Shown piece after piece: positions 24,273 to 33,870 of a stretch of 64,000 nucleotides of DNA; positions within the stretch are counted from its first letter, which is position 1, and each line of letters opens with the position of its first letter. The position numbers and the translations under genes were made by a program. This DNA comes from DATKJS01 sp050015275 (GTDB lineage Bacteria; Acidobacteriota; Aminicenantia; Aminicenantales; Saccharicenantaceae). Location of the stretch: positions 62,001 through 126,000 of the forward strand of contig JBEKBS010000001.1 of the NCBI GenBank assembly GCA_050015275.1. The letters run 5' to 3'. The notes beneath the pieces are model-generated. The model was not told the origin of the DNA. It did not search any database and saw nothing but the letters and a program-made list of their open reading frames with translations.

Positions 24273-26209
24273 TAGAAATTCACGCTGAGACTCATCTGCG
24301 AATCGAATTCCATGACCTTTTCGATGAAGCGGGCGACTTCGATCTCGCCCTTGTCCCCCTGGCTGTGGACGCGGAGGGAGGCCGTCCGGCGCTCGACCTC
24401 CTTGTCGCCGACCACGAGGACGAGAGGGATCTTTTGGACCTCCGCTTCCCGGATCTTCTTGCCGATCTTCTCCCGGCCCGTGTCCACGACGGACCGCAGG
24501 CCGTTGGCCTTGAGCTTCGTGTCGAGCTCCCGGGCGTAGGTCTCGTGCCGGTCGGCGATGGGCAGGATCGCCACCTGGACCGGGGCCAGCCAGACCGGGA
24601 AAGCCCCTTTGTAGTGCTCAATGAGGATCCCGAAGAAGCGCTCGAGCGACCCGAGCAGGGCTCGGTGGACCATATAGGGCCGGTGGGCCTGTCCGTCCTC
24701 GCCGATATAGGTCATATCGAACCGTTCGGACATGTTGAAGTCGAACTGGATGGTCGTGCACTGCCAGAACCGGCCGATGGCGTCCCTGACCTTGATGTCG
24801 ATCTTGGGGCCGTAGAAGACCGCCTCGCCCTCCATGCGCTCGTAGGCGAGGCCGCGGGCCTCCAGGGCCTTGACGAGCGAGGCCTCCGCCTGCAGCCACA
24901 TCGCTTCGCTCCCGGCGTACTTGGCCGGGTTCCGGGGGTCGCGGACCGAGAGCTCGATCTTGTTGTCGCGGAAGCCGAAGTCGGCGAGGATGCTGATGGA
25001 GAAATCCAGGACCCGCAGGATCTCTTCCTCGATCTGCTGCGGCGTGCAGAAGATGTGGGCGTCATCCTGGGTGAAGCCGCGGACGCGGAGCAGGCCGTGG
25101 AGGACGCCGCTCCGCTCGTAGCGGTAGACGGTGCCGAGCTCGGCCCAGCGCAGGGGCAGGTCCCGGTAGGACCGCATCCGGGACTTGTAGATCATGATGT
25201 GGAACGGGCAGTTCATCGGCTTCAGGTAATAGTTCTGCTCGTCGATCTCCATCGGCGAGTACATGCTGTCCTTGTAGAACCCCAGGTGGCCCGAGATCTG
25301 CCAGAGGCTCTCGCGCCCGATGTGCGGAGTGTAGAGGACATCGTAGCCGCCGGCCCAGTGCCGCTCGCGCCAGTACTGCTCGATCACGGCCCGGATCCGC
25401 GCCCCCTTGGGGTGCCACAGGGTCAGGCCGCCGCCGAGGTCGTCGGCGAAGCTGAAGAGGTCGAGCTCCGGGCCGAGCTTGCGGTGGTCGCGTTTCTTGG
25501 CCTCCTCGACAAAGGCCAGGTAGTCGTCCAGATCCTTCTTGGTGAAGAAGACGGCCCCATAGATCCTCTGGAGCTGCTGTCCTTTTTCGTCCCCCTTCCA
25601 GTAGGCGCCCGAAACGGACAGAAGCCTGACGTTCTCGAGGAGGCCGGTCGAGGCCACGTGGGGGCCGAGACAGAAATCGACGAACCTCCCCTGCCGGTAG
25701 CAGGTGACGGTCGCGTCCCCCTTTTCCCGGATGAGCTCGACCTTGAAGGTCTGGCCCAGGCCCTCGAAGAGCTTGATGGCCTCTTCCTTGGGCAGGACGA
25801 GCCGCTCGACGGGGATGTTCTCCCGGGCCAGCTCCTTCATCCTCTTTTCGATGGCCGCCAGGTCCTCCGGGGTGAACGGCGTCTCCCGCAGGAAATCGTA
25901 GTAGAACCCGTTCTCGACGGCCGGGCCGATCCCGGTCTTGGTCTCCGGATAGAGGTCCAGGACGGCATGGGCCAGGAGATGGGAGGCGCTGTGGCGGAGG
26001 ACCTCCAGGGCTTCAGGAGCCTCGGGGCCGACCAGGGAGATCTCGGCGTTCCCCTCGATCGGCGTCTTCAGGTCGCAGAGGACGCCGTTGACCCGGGCCA
26101 CGACGGGACTGCCGGGCTTCCCCAGCGCGGGGAGGAGGTCCAAGACGCAGGCCCCTGTCTTCGCCGGATAGGAAGAATCCTCGATCTTGATCCTAATTTT
26201 CGCGCTCAT
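24272..26209 (-). CDS. thrS: Threonyl-tRNA synthetase
   Basis: 645-residue class II synthetase: TGS-like N-terminal domain (1-62), second-additional editing domain (about 63-235, RHSASHLLAHAVLDLYPE with the HxxxH metal motif), catalytic core (GGGLTLWHPKGARIRAVIEQ, YLKPMNCPFHIMIYKS with the zinc Cys, RYERSGVLHGLLRVRGFTQD) and anticodon domain (WLAPVQVAILPIADRH). ATG 26209 follows an in-frame TTG at 26215; neither has a good Shine-Dalgarno. tRNA-Val lies 86 bp upstream on the same strand. Head gene of the cluster thrS-infC-rpmI-rplT-pheS-pheT, in the same order as in E. coli. Confidence 0.97.
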   Translation of the reverse strand: MSAKIRIKIEDSSYPAKTGACVLDLLPALGKPGSPVVARVNGVLCDLKTPIEGNAEISLVGPEAPEALEVLRHSASHLLAHAVLDLYPETKTGIGPAVENGFYYDFLRETPFTPEDLAAIEKRMKELARENIPVERLVLPKEEAIKLFEGLGQTFKVELIREKGDATVTCYRQGRFVDFCLGPHVASTGLLENVRLLSVSGAYWKGDEKGQQLQRIYGAVFFTKKDLDDYLAFVEEAKKRDHRKLGPELDLFSFADDLGGGLTLWHPKGARIRAVIEQYWRERHWAGGYDVLYTPHIGRESLWQISGHLGFYKDSMYSPMEIDEQNYYLKPMNCPFHIMIYKSRMRSYRDLPLRWAELGTVYRYERSGVLHGLLRVRGFTQDDAHIFCTPQQIEEEILRVLDFSISILADFGFRDNKIELSVRDPRNPAKYAGSEAMWLQAEASLVKALEARGLAYERMEGEAVFYGPKIDIKVRDAIGRFWQCTTIQFDFNMSERFDMTYIGEDGQAHRPYMVHRALLGSLERFFGILIEHYKGAFPVWLAPVQVAILPIADRHETYARELDTKLKANGLRSVVDTGREKIGKKIREAEVQKIPLVLVVGDKEVERRTASLRVHSQGDKGEIEVARFIEKVMEFDSQMSLSVNF

Positions 26210-26233
26210 TCTCAATGTCCGCTATGGTTCACA

Positions 26234-26276
26234 AGGGCAGGCGCTTCAGAGCCGGCCCCTTCGGGGCCTCTTGATG
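26234..26276. repeat. Repeat copy A flanking tRNA-Val
   Basis: GGGCAGGCGCTTCAGAGCC followed by GCCTCTTGATGACTG with a GGCCCC/GGGGCC hairpin between them. The two blocks recur around 26474-26553 on the other side of the tRNA, with a different centre. Confidence 0.5.
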
Positions 26277-26295
26277 ACTGACCGCGTGAATCAAC

Positions 26296-26370
26296 TGGTA
26301 GGCGCGGAGGGGATTGAACCCACGGCCTCTTCCGTGTCAGGGAAGCGCTCTCCCACTGAGCTACGCGCCT
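26296..26370 (-). tRNA. tRNA-Val (GAC anticodon)
   Basis: On the minus strand the acceptor arm AGGCGCG (26370-26364) pairs with CGCGCCT (26306-26300), followed by discriminator A and an encoded CCA (26298-26296). D-stem GCTC/GAGC, anticodon stem CTTCC/GGAAG closing the loop CTGACAC gives anticodon GAC. The T-loop is TTCAATC; the T-stem GTGGG/CCCTC has one T-T mismatch at pair 50-64. A short AT-rich stretch (TATAAA on the minus strand near 26394-26389) upstream may be its promoter. Confidence 0.93.
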
Positions 26371-26424
26371 AAACTTCGCTTTTTAAAGCCTTTATATCTT
26401 AAGGAATTCGGCCGGGGCTGTCAA

Positions 26425-26476
26425 CCCCGTTCATTGGATTCCAGGGACTCACGTCCGTGGAATCCAATGAACGGGG
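26425..26476. repeat. 19-bp perfect inverted repeat
   Basis: CCCCGTTCATTGGATTCCA (26425-26443) and its exact complement (26458-26476). After one mismatch the stem continues GGAC/GTCC around a TCAC loop. No T-run follows. It sits 54 bp upstream of tRNA-Val and next to repeat copy B, so a mobile or REP-like element is more likely than a terminator. Confidence 0.85.
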
Positions 26477-26553
26477 CAGGCGCTCCAGAGCCTATGAAAG
26501 TTGGATCCCACAGACGCCATCAAGAGGCCGCCCTCGGGAGCCTCTTGATGACT
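26474..26553. repeat. Repeat copy B with 11-bp hairpin
   Basis: Shares GGGCAGGCGCTYCAGAGCC and GCCTCTTGATGACTG with copy A at 26234-26276. Here the right block forms CATCAAGAGGC (26518-26528) / GCCTCTTGATG (26540-26550). The rest of 26554-26640 shows nothing recognisable. Confidence 0.5.
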
Positions 26554-26640
26554 GCGGGGGTTTAAGCCAGCAGGCCCGCCTGTCAGGCCGCAGAGCTCCA
26601 GTACTTCGGAACGACCCCGGGCACGGCCTCAGGGGAGGGA

Positions 26641-26669
26641 TTGGCCCGCCCGGCCCGTTCGGATATAAT
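26641..26669 (+). promoter_or_regulatory. Promoter of the YfcE-like gene
   Basis: TTGGCC (26641-26646), 17-bp spacer, TATAAT (26664-26669). The start point near 26676 falls inside the GGGGAGGA ribosome site, so the leader would be about 13 bases. Confidence 0.6.
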
Positions 26670-26688
26670 CCCGGGGAGGAGCTTGCGG

Positions 26689-27171
26689 ATGATCGGGATC
26701 CTGGCCGATACTCATGACAACCTGGACATGGTCCGCCGGGCCGTCAGCCTGTTCAACGAAATGGGCTGCGACCTGGTCATCCACGCCGGGGATTTCGTCG
26801 CCCCGTTCGCGGCCGCCGAGCTCGGGAACCTGATCTGCCCGGTCCGGGCGGTCTTCGGCAACTGCGACGGGGAAAAGGCCGGTCTGGTCAGGGCCTTCCA
26901 GGGCCTGGGGGAGATCCGCGAGGCGCCCGCCACATTCTCCCACGGCGGTCTCAGGTTTCTCGTCAGCCACATGGACGGCCCCGTGAAAAGGCTCCTGGCT
27001 GCGACCCCTTGTGACGTCATCGTCTTCGGGCACACGCACAAACCGTTCACGGAAAGATCGGGCGGCATCCTCCTCATCAACCCCGGGGAGGCAGGGGGCT
27101 GGCTCCGAGGAAAGAGCACCGTGGCCCTCTTCGACCCGAACAGCATGTCCGTGGACATTGTCCCGCTGTAA
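26689..27171 (+). CDS. YfcE/MJ0936-family phosphodiesterase
   Basis: 160-residue calcineurin-fold metallo-enzyme. Metal motifs: ADTHDN near residue 6, HAGDFVAP near residue 32, FGNCDGE near residue 56, SHMDG near residue 92 and FGHTHKP near residue 112. Members hydrolyse model phosphodiesters with Mn2+; the natural substrate is unknown. ATG 26689 is eight bases after GGAGGA; the longer frame adds an unconserved segment. Followed 18 bases later by a short basic ORF. Confidence 0.9.
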   Translation: MIGILADTHDNLDMVRRAVSLFNEMGCDLVIHAGDFVAPFAAAELGNLICPVRAVFGNCDGEKAGLVRAFQGLGEIREAPATFSHGGLRFLVSHMDGPVKRLLAATPCDVIVFGHTHKPFTERSGGILLINPGEAGGWLRGKSTVALFDPNSMSVDIVPL

Positions 27172-27189
27172 ATAATTAGGAGGACGCCC

Positions 27190-27333
27190 ATGCCCCACCC
27201 CGTCAACCGTCGGCAGATGCCCGGCTGGAAGCAGACCCGCCGGCCCCTTCCCCCGCCGCCCCGCCAGTCGCCCGTCGGAAAAGACGGGCGCGGCCCCGGA
27301 GGCAAGGGTAAACCCCCCAAGCGCACGCCATAA
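27190..27333 (+). CDS. Small Pro/Arg/Lys-rich protein of 47 residues
   Basis: ATG 27190 is preceded by AGGAGG at six bases, and the frame runs 47 codons to TAA 27331-27333. The product is very basic, with a PLPPPPR segment near residue 20 and GRGPGGKGKPPKRTP at the end. It has no membrane segment or cysteine. The ribosome site and its close placement after the YfcE-like gene argue for translation; there is no family I recognise, and codon-level conservation is untested. Confidence 0.45.
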   Translation: MPHPVNRRQMPGWKQTRRPLPPPPRQSPVGKDGRGPGGKGKPPKRTP

Positions 27334-27410
27334 AATCCGAAAAAAGCCAAGGTGACGAAGGGAGTGTTCCCCAAGGAAGGCTTGAGGAGTGCCGGGCCGG
27401 GTTTTCCCCA

Positions 27411-27475
27411 TATTTGCATTAACGTCCTTATTGTAATATACTTGCTCCCTTCTTCCTGACAATTGAATATTGGAA
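27411..27475 (+). promoter_or_regulatory. AT-rich probable promoter region of the GTPase-arcC-argF operon
   Basis: A 65-bp AT-rich island in an otherwise GC-rich context, upstream of GTG 27521. TAATAT (27434-27439) or GAATAT (27465-27470, with TTGCTC 17 bp upstream) are candidate -10 boxes; neither is decisive. The remaining 27334-27410 shows nothing. Confidence 0.35.
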
Positions 27476-27520
27476 AATGTCTGGAGGAGGAGTGTTTCCA
27501 TTTTCGAAAGGAGAGAGGAC

Positions 27521-28825
27521 GTGAAAAAAGTCATCATCATGGGAGCCGCGGGCCGCGACTTCCACAACTTCAACACCTATTTCCGGAACAACCCCGACTA
27601 CCGGGTCGTGGCGTTCACCGCCACCCAGATCCCGGATATCGAGGGCCGAAAGTATCCCGCGGCGCTGGCGGGCAAGCTCTATCCGAAGGGCATCCCGATC
27701 GAGGCCGAGGCGGAGCTCGACGAGCTCATCACCGCGCACAAGGTCGACGACGTCCACCTGGCCTACAGCGACCTCTCCCACGCGTACGTCATGGACAAGG
27801 CCTCCCAGGTCCTGGCCGCCGGGGCCAATTTCGTCCTCCTCGGGCCCGACGACACGATGATCAAGAGCCGCAAGCCCGTCGTCTCCGTCTGCGCCGTCCG
27901 GACCGGCTCGGGCAAGAGCCAGACGAGCCGCAAGGTGGCCACGATCCTCAAGGAGAAGGGCCGCCGCGTGGTCGCCATCCGCCATCCCATGCCCTACGGC
28001 GACCTGGTCAAGCAGAAAGTCCAGCGCTTCGCCACCTACGCCGACCTCGACAAGCACGAGTGCACGATCGAGGAGCGCGAAGAGTACGAACCCCACATTG
28101 ACAAGGGGATCATCGTCTATGCCGGCGTCGATTACGGCGCCATCCTCCGCCAGGCCGAGAAAGAGGCCGATGTCATCCTCTGGGACGGCGGCAACAACGA
28201 CTTCTCTTTCTACAAATCGGACCTCGAGATCGTCGTCGCCGACCCTCACCGGGCCGGGCACGAGCTCTCCTACTACCCCGGGGCGGTCAATTTCCGCCGG
28301 GCCAAGGTCATCGTCATCAACAAGATGGACACGGCCACACAGGAAGGCATCGACCTCGTCCTGGCCAACGCCAAGAAGGTCAATCCCAAGGCGACGATCA
28401 TCCGGGCCAACTCCCCGACGATCGTCAAGGACGGCGGCCGCATCACCGGCAAGCGCGTCCTCGTCATCGAGGACGGCCCGACCTTGACCCACGGCGGCAT
28501 GAAGTACGGCGCCGGCATCGTCGCCGCCAGGAAGTACGGCGCGGCCGCGATCATCGACCCCCGGCCCTTCGCCGTCGGCTCGATCAAGAAGACCTTCGAG
28601 AAGTACAACCACCTCGCCGACGTCCTGCCGGCCATGGGGTACGGCGATAAGCAGACCCGCGAGCTGGCCCAGACGATCGAGGCCGTCGATTGCGACCTCG
28701 TCGTCAGCGCGACGCCCATCGACATCACCCGCGTCATCAAGGTCTCTAAGCCTATCCTCCGCGTCGGCTACGAGCTCGAGGAGATCGGCACGCCCACGCT
28801 CAAGGACGTGCTCAAGAAGTTCTGA
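27521..28825 (+). CDS. COG2403-type P-loop GTPase (often annotated cyclic 2,3-diphosphoglycerate synthetase-like)
   Basis: 434 residues. N-terminal Rossmann-like part (MGAAGRDFHNFNTYFRNNP), then a P-loop CAVRTGSGKSQTSRK at about 124-138, DGGNND at 222-227 and the guanine motif NKMD at 267-270. These fit the COG2403 predicted GTPases, related to archaeal cyclic 2,3-diphosphoglycerate synthetase; no activity is proven for the bacterial group. GTG 27521 follows AAAGGAG at seven bases; an upstream TTG frame lacks a site. It leads a tight operon with carbamate kinase and ornithine carbamoyltransferase, a pairing I know from other genomes, so a role in nucleotide-dependent carbamoyl-phosphate or purine/arginine catabolism is suggested by context only. 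Confidence 0.75.
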   Translation: MKKVIIMGAAGRDFHNFNTYFRNNPDYRVVAFTATQIPDIEGRKYPAALAGKLYPKGIPIEAEAELDELITAHKVDDVHLAYSDLSHAYVMDKASQVLAAGANFVLLGPDDTMIKSRKPVVSVCAVRTGSGKSQTSRKVATILKEKGRRVVAIRHPMPYGDLVKQKVQRFATYADLDKHECTIEEREEYEPHIDKGIIVYAGVDYGAILRQAEKEADVILWDGGNNDFSFYKSDLEIVVADPHRAGHELSYYPGAVNFRRAKVIVINKMDTATQEGIDLVLANAKKVNPKATIIRANSPTIVKDGGRITGKRVLVIEDGPTLTHGGMKYGAGIVAARKYGAAAIIDPRPFAVGSIKKTFEKYNHLADVLPAMGYGDKQTRELAQTIEAVDCDLVVSATPIDITRVIKVSKPILRVGYELEEIGTPTLKDVLKKF

Positions 28826-28832
28826 GCCGGTG

Positions 28833-29783
28833 ATGAAACCGAAAGTCGCCCTCATCGCCTTCGGCGGCAACGCGCTGCTCCCCGACGACCAGAGGGGTTT
28901 GCAGGACGAGCAAATGCGCAACGCCCAGAAGGCGGCCGCGCTCATGGTCCATATCGTCCGCAAGGGCTATGAGCTCATCGTCGTCCACGGGAACGGGCCC
29001 CAGGTCGGCAACCTCCTCATCCAGATGGAGGAGGGCGTGACCAAGATCCCGCCTTACACGCTCGACGTCTGCGACGCCATGACCGAGGGCAGCATGGGCT
29101 TCATGCTCGAGCGGGCGATCGCGAACGAGCTCCGGCGCCACTCCCTCGACAAGGAAGTGGCCTCGATCATCACTCAGGTGGTCGTCGACAAGGATGACCC
29201 GGCCTTCGGCTGTCCGACCAAGCCCGTCGGGCCTTTCTATTCGAAATACCGGGGCCTGATACTGGCCCGGGAGAAGAAGTGGACCATGGTCGAGGACGCG
29301 GGCCGCGGTTATCGCAAGGTCGTTCCCTCGCCCAAGCCGATCGACGTCGTCCCCAAGGGGATCATCCGCGACCTCGTCCATGCCGGCCGGGTCGTCATCG
29401 CCGCCGGCGGAGGGGGCATCCCGGTCATCATCAACGGCCGCGGGCTCTTCGAGGGCGTCGAGGCGGTCATCGACAAGGACTATGCCGCGAGCCTCCTGGC
29501 CCGCGAGGTCGGCGCCGACCTGTTCATCATCCTGACGGCCATCGACCGCGTCTACATCAACTTCGGCAAGCCCGACCAGCGGGAGGCCCCGGTCCTGACG
29601 GTCGAGGAAGCTCGCAAGCACCTGGCGGACGGACAGTTCCCGCCGGGATCCATGGGGCCCAAGATCCGGGCGGCCATCGAGTACATCGAGGCCGGCGGCC
29701 GGGAGGTCCTCATCACCCGGGAAACGCACCTCAAAGCGGCCCTGCTCAACCGCTCGGGGACGCGTATCGTCGCTTCGGCATAG
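28833..29783 (+). CDS. arcC: Carbamate kinase
   Basis: 316 residues, amino-acid-kinase fold. IAFGGNALLPDDQRG at the N-terminus, VVHGNGPQVGNLLIQME near residue 53, CPTKPVGPFYSK near residue 128, VVIAAGGGGIPVI near residue 188, DKDYAASLLAREVGAD, and GSMGPKIRAAIEYIEAGG near residue 272. In catabolic use it turns carbamoyl phosphate and ADP into ATP, CO2 and ammonia. ATG 28833 is preferred to the adjacent GTG 28830. It begins seven bases after the GTPase stop. No arginine deiminase gene is in the window. Confidence 0.95.
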   Translation: MKPKVALIAFGGNALLPDDQRGLQDEQMRNAQKAAALMVHIVRKGYELIVVHGNGPQVGNLLIQMEEGVTKIPPYTLDVCDAMTEGSMGFMLERAIANELRRHSLDKEVASIITQVVVDKDDPAFGCPTKPVGPFYSKYRGLILAREKKWTMVEDAGRGYRKVVPSPKPIDVVPKGIIRDLVHAGRVVIAAGGGGIPVIINGRGLFEGVEAVIDKDYAASLLAREVGADLFIILTAIDRVYINFGKPDQREAPVLTVEEARKHLADGQFPPGSMGPKIRAAIEYIEAGGREVLITRETHLKAALLNRSGTRIVASA

Positions 29784-29794
29784 GAGAATCGGCT

Positions 29795-30720
<926 letters not shown>

Positions 30721-30724
<4 letters not shown>

Positions 30725-32787
30725 GCAGCGAAACGACCAACCTCACCACGGTGACCGCGGACGACGTCGTCCTCGTCGAACGGGAACTCGGGGCGACGTC
30801 TCACCCCGTGGCCCTCAAGGTCCTGACCGAGCGGCTGGCCTTCGAAAAAACCGCCAGCCAACGGCTGCAGGACGTCAAGAAGTACGACTCGAGCTGCCGC
30901 TACGAGGTGGGGGACTTCATCTACAAGGAGTACAACGAGCCCCTGACCGTCGGCAGCAAAACGGTCGAGCACTTCCAGGGGGCCGTCATCCTGAAGGTCG
31001 TCTCCAAGACCTTTTACAAGCATTTCAACTGCGACATGCTCGAGCTCGATTACCCGGGCGGCGGGGTCTTCCGGAAGTACATCGACTACATGAAGAAGAC
31101 CCGGACCCAGGTCCTCCTCCCCTCCAATCCGGAAGGCCGGAACCAGGCGCCCGAGCTGATCGCCAAGAGCGACGACCCCCGGCTGACCGAGCTCCCGATG
31201 ACGGAGCGGGACCTCAAGACGCTCGAAAAGCACCTCCGGACCGAGCTCGCCAAGAACCCGGCCTTCTTCGGCTGGGGAGACTTCTGGCAGCTCGCGTCAA
31301 AGCGCGTCGACATCCCCGAGGACCGGGTCAAGGAGATCGAGAGCGAGTTCGTGGAGACCAAGCACTCGGCCGCCACGGAAGACCTGGTCAGGAAGTATTT
31401 CGGGCTCGAGGCCTCGAGCGATCTGTTCGAGCTCACCTGCCTGAGCCTCAATGTCCTCCTCGAAAAAAAATACAAGAAGGAGTTCCTCCTCCTGGCCGAC
31501 GCCGGTTGGGGCAAGTGGCACATCAAGAGGATCCTCAACGCCCTCCCGGAAAGGCTCGCCCTCTCGGCTCCGATGGTCCGCCTGCCCGAGCTCGGGGAGG
31601 TCGAGAAGCCCGAGATGAGCATCGTCACGGCCTTCCCGATCAAGGTCTACCTGACCTGGAGGGAGATCGTATCGGGAGGCCTCAAGGTCCCCCGCAGCCT
31701 GGGGAAGGAACTCTCCCATTTCCGGGAGTACGCCTTCACCGATTCCGAGGACAACAAGTCCTACACGCTCTATTACTATCCGAGCGCCAATTTTTTCCTG
31801 GGCCTCGGGGGCTTCTACGGCCAAGCCAACATCCCCCAGGGGACGAGCCTGACCCTCGAGAAGACCGGGCCCAACACGTTCAACTTCTGGATCAAGAAAT
31901 CGAAGAAGAAGATCTCCGTGTCCCGCATGGCCTACGACTTCGACAAGGACGAGTTCAAGGATACCGGCGAGGAGAGCTATTCGTTCGCCGAGCCGAACAA
32001 GATCATTTTCATTGAGCGCGAGACCCTGGCCAAGCTCCTGCCGCTTTACGAGCAGAGGGCGGACCTCGACCTCAGGGACCTCCTCACTTTCATTTTCAAG
32101 AACCCCGCCCTGGGCGGGACGTCCCATTCGCTCCATTTCCTGAGAGCCTACCACCTTGTCGACCTCATCCGGCAGACGACCCAGGAGGACGTCGAGACCG
32201 TCCTTCTCAACTCATCCGATTTCTCCAAGTCCGACAAGAAGAAAGGGTTGTTCTATTACCAGGAGCCCTATGTCCCGAAGGAAGAGGCGCCGATCGGCTT
32301 CCCCGCCGAAGAGCCCCTGGTCGAACCCCTGACCGGGGAGATCCCGGGGGAGGAAGGCCTTCCCGGGGAGATCGGCCTCGAGCCCGGCCCGGAGGAAGCC
32401 GCCGCAGCGCTCCAGGCCGCGGCCGCCAAGGCCGCCGGCGGAGAAAAGCCCAAGACGCCGACCGTTCCGGCCGCGGCCGCCAAGAAAGAGAAGCCCTTCA
32501 AGAAGAAGAAGCCGAAAGCCGAGGGCGAAAAGGTCCCGCGGCCGAAGAAGAGCGAGCGGCGCGTCATCGAAGAGAAGATCGAGGAGGAAGAGTCCGTCGC
32601 CGAGGCCCTGTCCGCCATCAAGGAGAAGGAGGAGGAGGGCACGGAGACCAGGGCCCGGGAGAAGAAAGAGGAATTCAAGCCCGCTCCGAAGGAAGAGCCC
32701 AAGTTCGGCATCTTCGCCGACCTTCTCAAGACGGCCCTCAAGAAAAAAGAGGACAAGAAGCCCGAGGACGAGGGCGAGAAGAAATAG
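30721..32787 (+). CDS. Unrecognised 688-residue protein with long charged C-terminal tail
   Basis: I do not recognise the family. No signal peptide or membrane segment. Residues about 5-60 look like a helical, winged-helix-like unit; 60-135 a beta-rich unit (YEVGDFIYKEYNEPLTVGSK); 160-290 helical; 305-450 beta-rich, opening YLTWREIVSGGLKVPRSLGK, which faintly recalls a B3/SpoVT-like DNA-binding barrel; 450-510 helical. From about 515 to the end the chain is low-complexity: Pro/Ala/Glu then long Lys/Glu runs (KKEKPFKKKKPKAEGEK). It overlaps argF by four bases (ATGA), so it is co-translated with the GTPase-arcC-argF operon. A cytoplasmic nucleic-acid-binding or scaffold protein is a guess from the basic tail. 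Ends seven bases from the convergent SelB-like gene. Confidence 0.8.
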
Positions 32788-32793
32788 GCCTGG

Positions 32794-33870
32794 CTACTTC
32801 AGGATGTCGCGGACGGATCCCTTCCGCCGCGTCACTCCCATTTCGTCCAGGAGCTCGAGAAGGGGGATCGCGTATTTCCGGCTGAGCCCTGTCAGGGACT
32901 TGAAGTCGGCCACCGTCAATTCCCTTTTCCCGGAGTCACGGACCTTCTTGACGACCTCGTCGAGCCAGAGGGAATGGAGGATGAACCCATCGCGGCCCTC
33001 GACGATGGTCTTCCTCTCCATGAGCACCGAGAGGAGCGCCTGGAGCTTTCCCGGGGTCAGCCGGAAATGTCTCCTGATGTCGTCGAGGGACACCTGTCCG
33101 AATTCCCCCTTGAGGAACATGCCCTCCATCTCGCCCAGGACTTTTTCGTCCGCGGGAGACAGGGGAGGGCGGTAATCGACGAGCCCGGCGAGGCCGTCCT
33201 TCAGCGTGACTTTCCCGTCCTTCTCCAGGGACCGGACCGCCAGGTGCAGGATGTTCGGGGCGACCTCGAACCTTTTTTCGAGGCTCTCGAAGGGCGCGCC
33301 GCGCTGGCCCGGGTGTTTCTTGTGGTACTGGGCGAGGTAGGCGGCAACCCTCCGGCGGAGAAAATCCAGGCTGTCCTGGAGGATCAGGAGGAGGGGCGAG
33401 AACGAAAGGATGCGGACCTTCCCCTCTTCCTCGAGGCCGCGGGCCAGGGCTTCGACACGGGCCCGGCAGAGCCGCGAAAAGCCCACGACGTCCTCTTCCC
33501 GAAGACCGCGGATGCCCTTGAGCTCGGCCAGGACGAGGACCATCTCCCGTTCGCCCAGGGACAGGCGCTCGAGAAGGTCCTTTTTCCGGACCGCCTTGAC
33601 CTCCCCGGCGGCGGGCGGCGAAGGGTCGAGGACGACCCCGCGCCCGAGCGGGCGGCCTTCCCCGGACCGGACCTCGAAAGCATCCCTCCAGCTGGCCCCG
33701 ATGGGACTATCAGGAGTGATCAGGGCATAGGCCGCGTCCTTTTTCCAGATCTTGTAAACAGAGAAAGCGGCGGGAACGGAATGGTCCTGGAAAACGACCG
33801 ACGCCCGGCCGGCCGGCCCGAGGTCCCCGGCTGGAAAGTCGAGGGCGGCATCAAAGGACGTCGTTTTCAT
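32794..33870 (-). CDS. Stand-alone SelB C-terminal domain protein, no EF-Tu-like GTPase
   Basis: 358 residues matching only the second half of selenocysteine-specific elongation factor SelB. Residues about 15-85 resemble SelB domain III (FEVRSGEGRPLGRGVVLDPS, then P); then come winged-helix units: 90-155, 160-225 (RRRVAAYLAQYHKKHPGQRG), 230-300 and the final one with TVADFKSLTGLSRKYAIPLL and MGVTRRKGSVRDIL, the characteristic SelB wing that binds the SECIS hairpin. The GTP-binding and EF-Tu-like domains (about 270 residues) are absent, and the gene starts right on the rnr stop with a four-base overlap, so no N-terminal half is hidden upstream. I infer an RNA-binding or regulatory protein derived from SelB. 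Confidence 0.8.
   Translation of the reverse strand: MKTTSFDAALDFPAGDLGPAGRASVVFQDHSVPAAFSVYKIWKKDAAYALITPDSPIGASWRDAFEVRSGEGRPLGRGVVLDPSPPAAGEVKAVRKKDLLERLSLGEREMVLVLAELKGIRGLREEDVVGFSRLCRARVEALARGLEEEGKVRILSFSPLLLILQDSLDFLRRRVAAYLAQYHKKHPGQRGAPFESLEKRFEVAPNILHLAVRSLEKDGKVTLKDGLAGLVDYRPPLSPADEKVLGEMEGMFLKGEFGQVSLDDIRRHFRLTPGKLQALLSVLMERKTIVEGRDGFILHSLWLDEVVKKVRDSGKRELTVADFKSLTGLSRKYAIPLLELLDEMGVTRRKGSVRDILK

Noticed and set aside
23909..26281. Very long open frame opposite thrS and infC (790 codons), and similar frames opposite dnaE (43907-46354), pheT (20045-22117), polA (59424-61508), dxs and lptD
   Set aside because: Antisense frames stay open because GC-rich genes with strong third-position G/C bias rarely give stop codons on the opposite strand. 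Their translations are Asp/Glu/Gly/Arg-rich with no motif, and the sense genes are certain.
26371..26640. CRISPR-like repeats upstream of tRNA-Val
   Set aside because: There are only two partial copies with unlike centres, no regular spacers and no cas genes.
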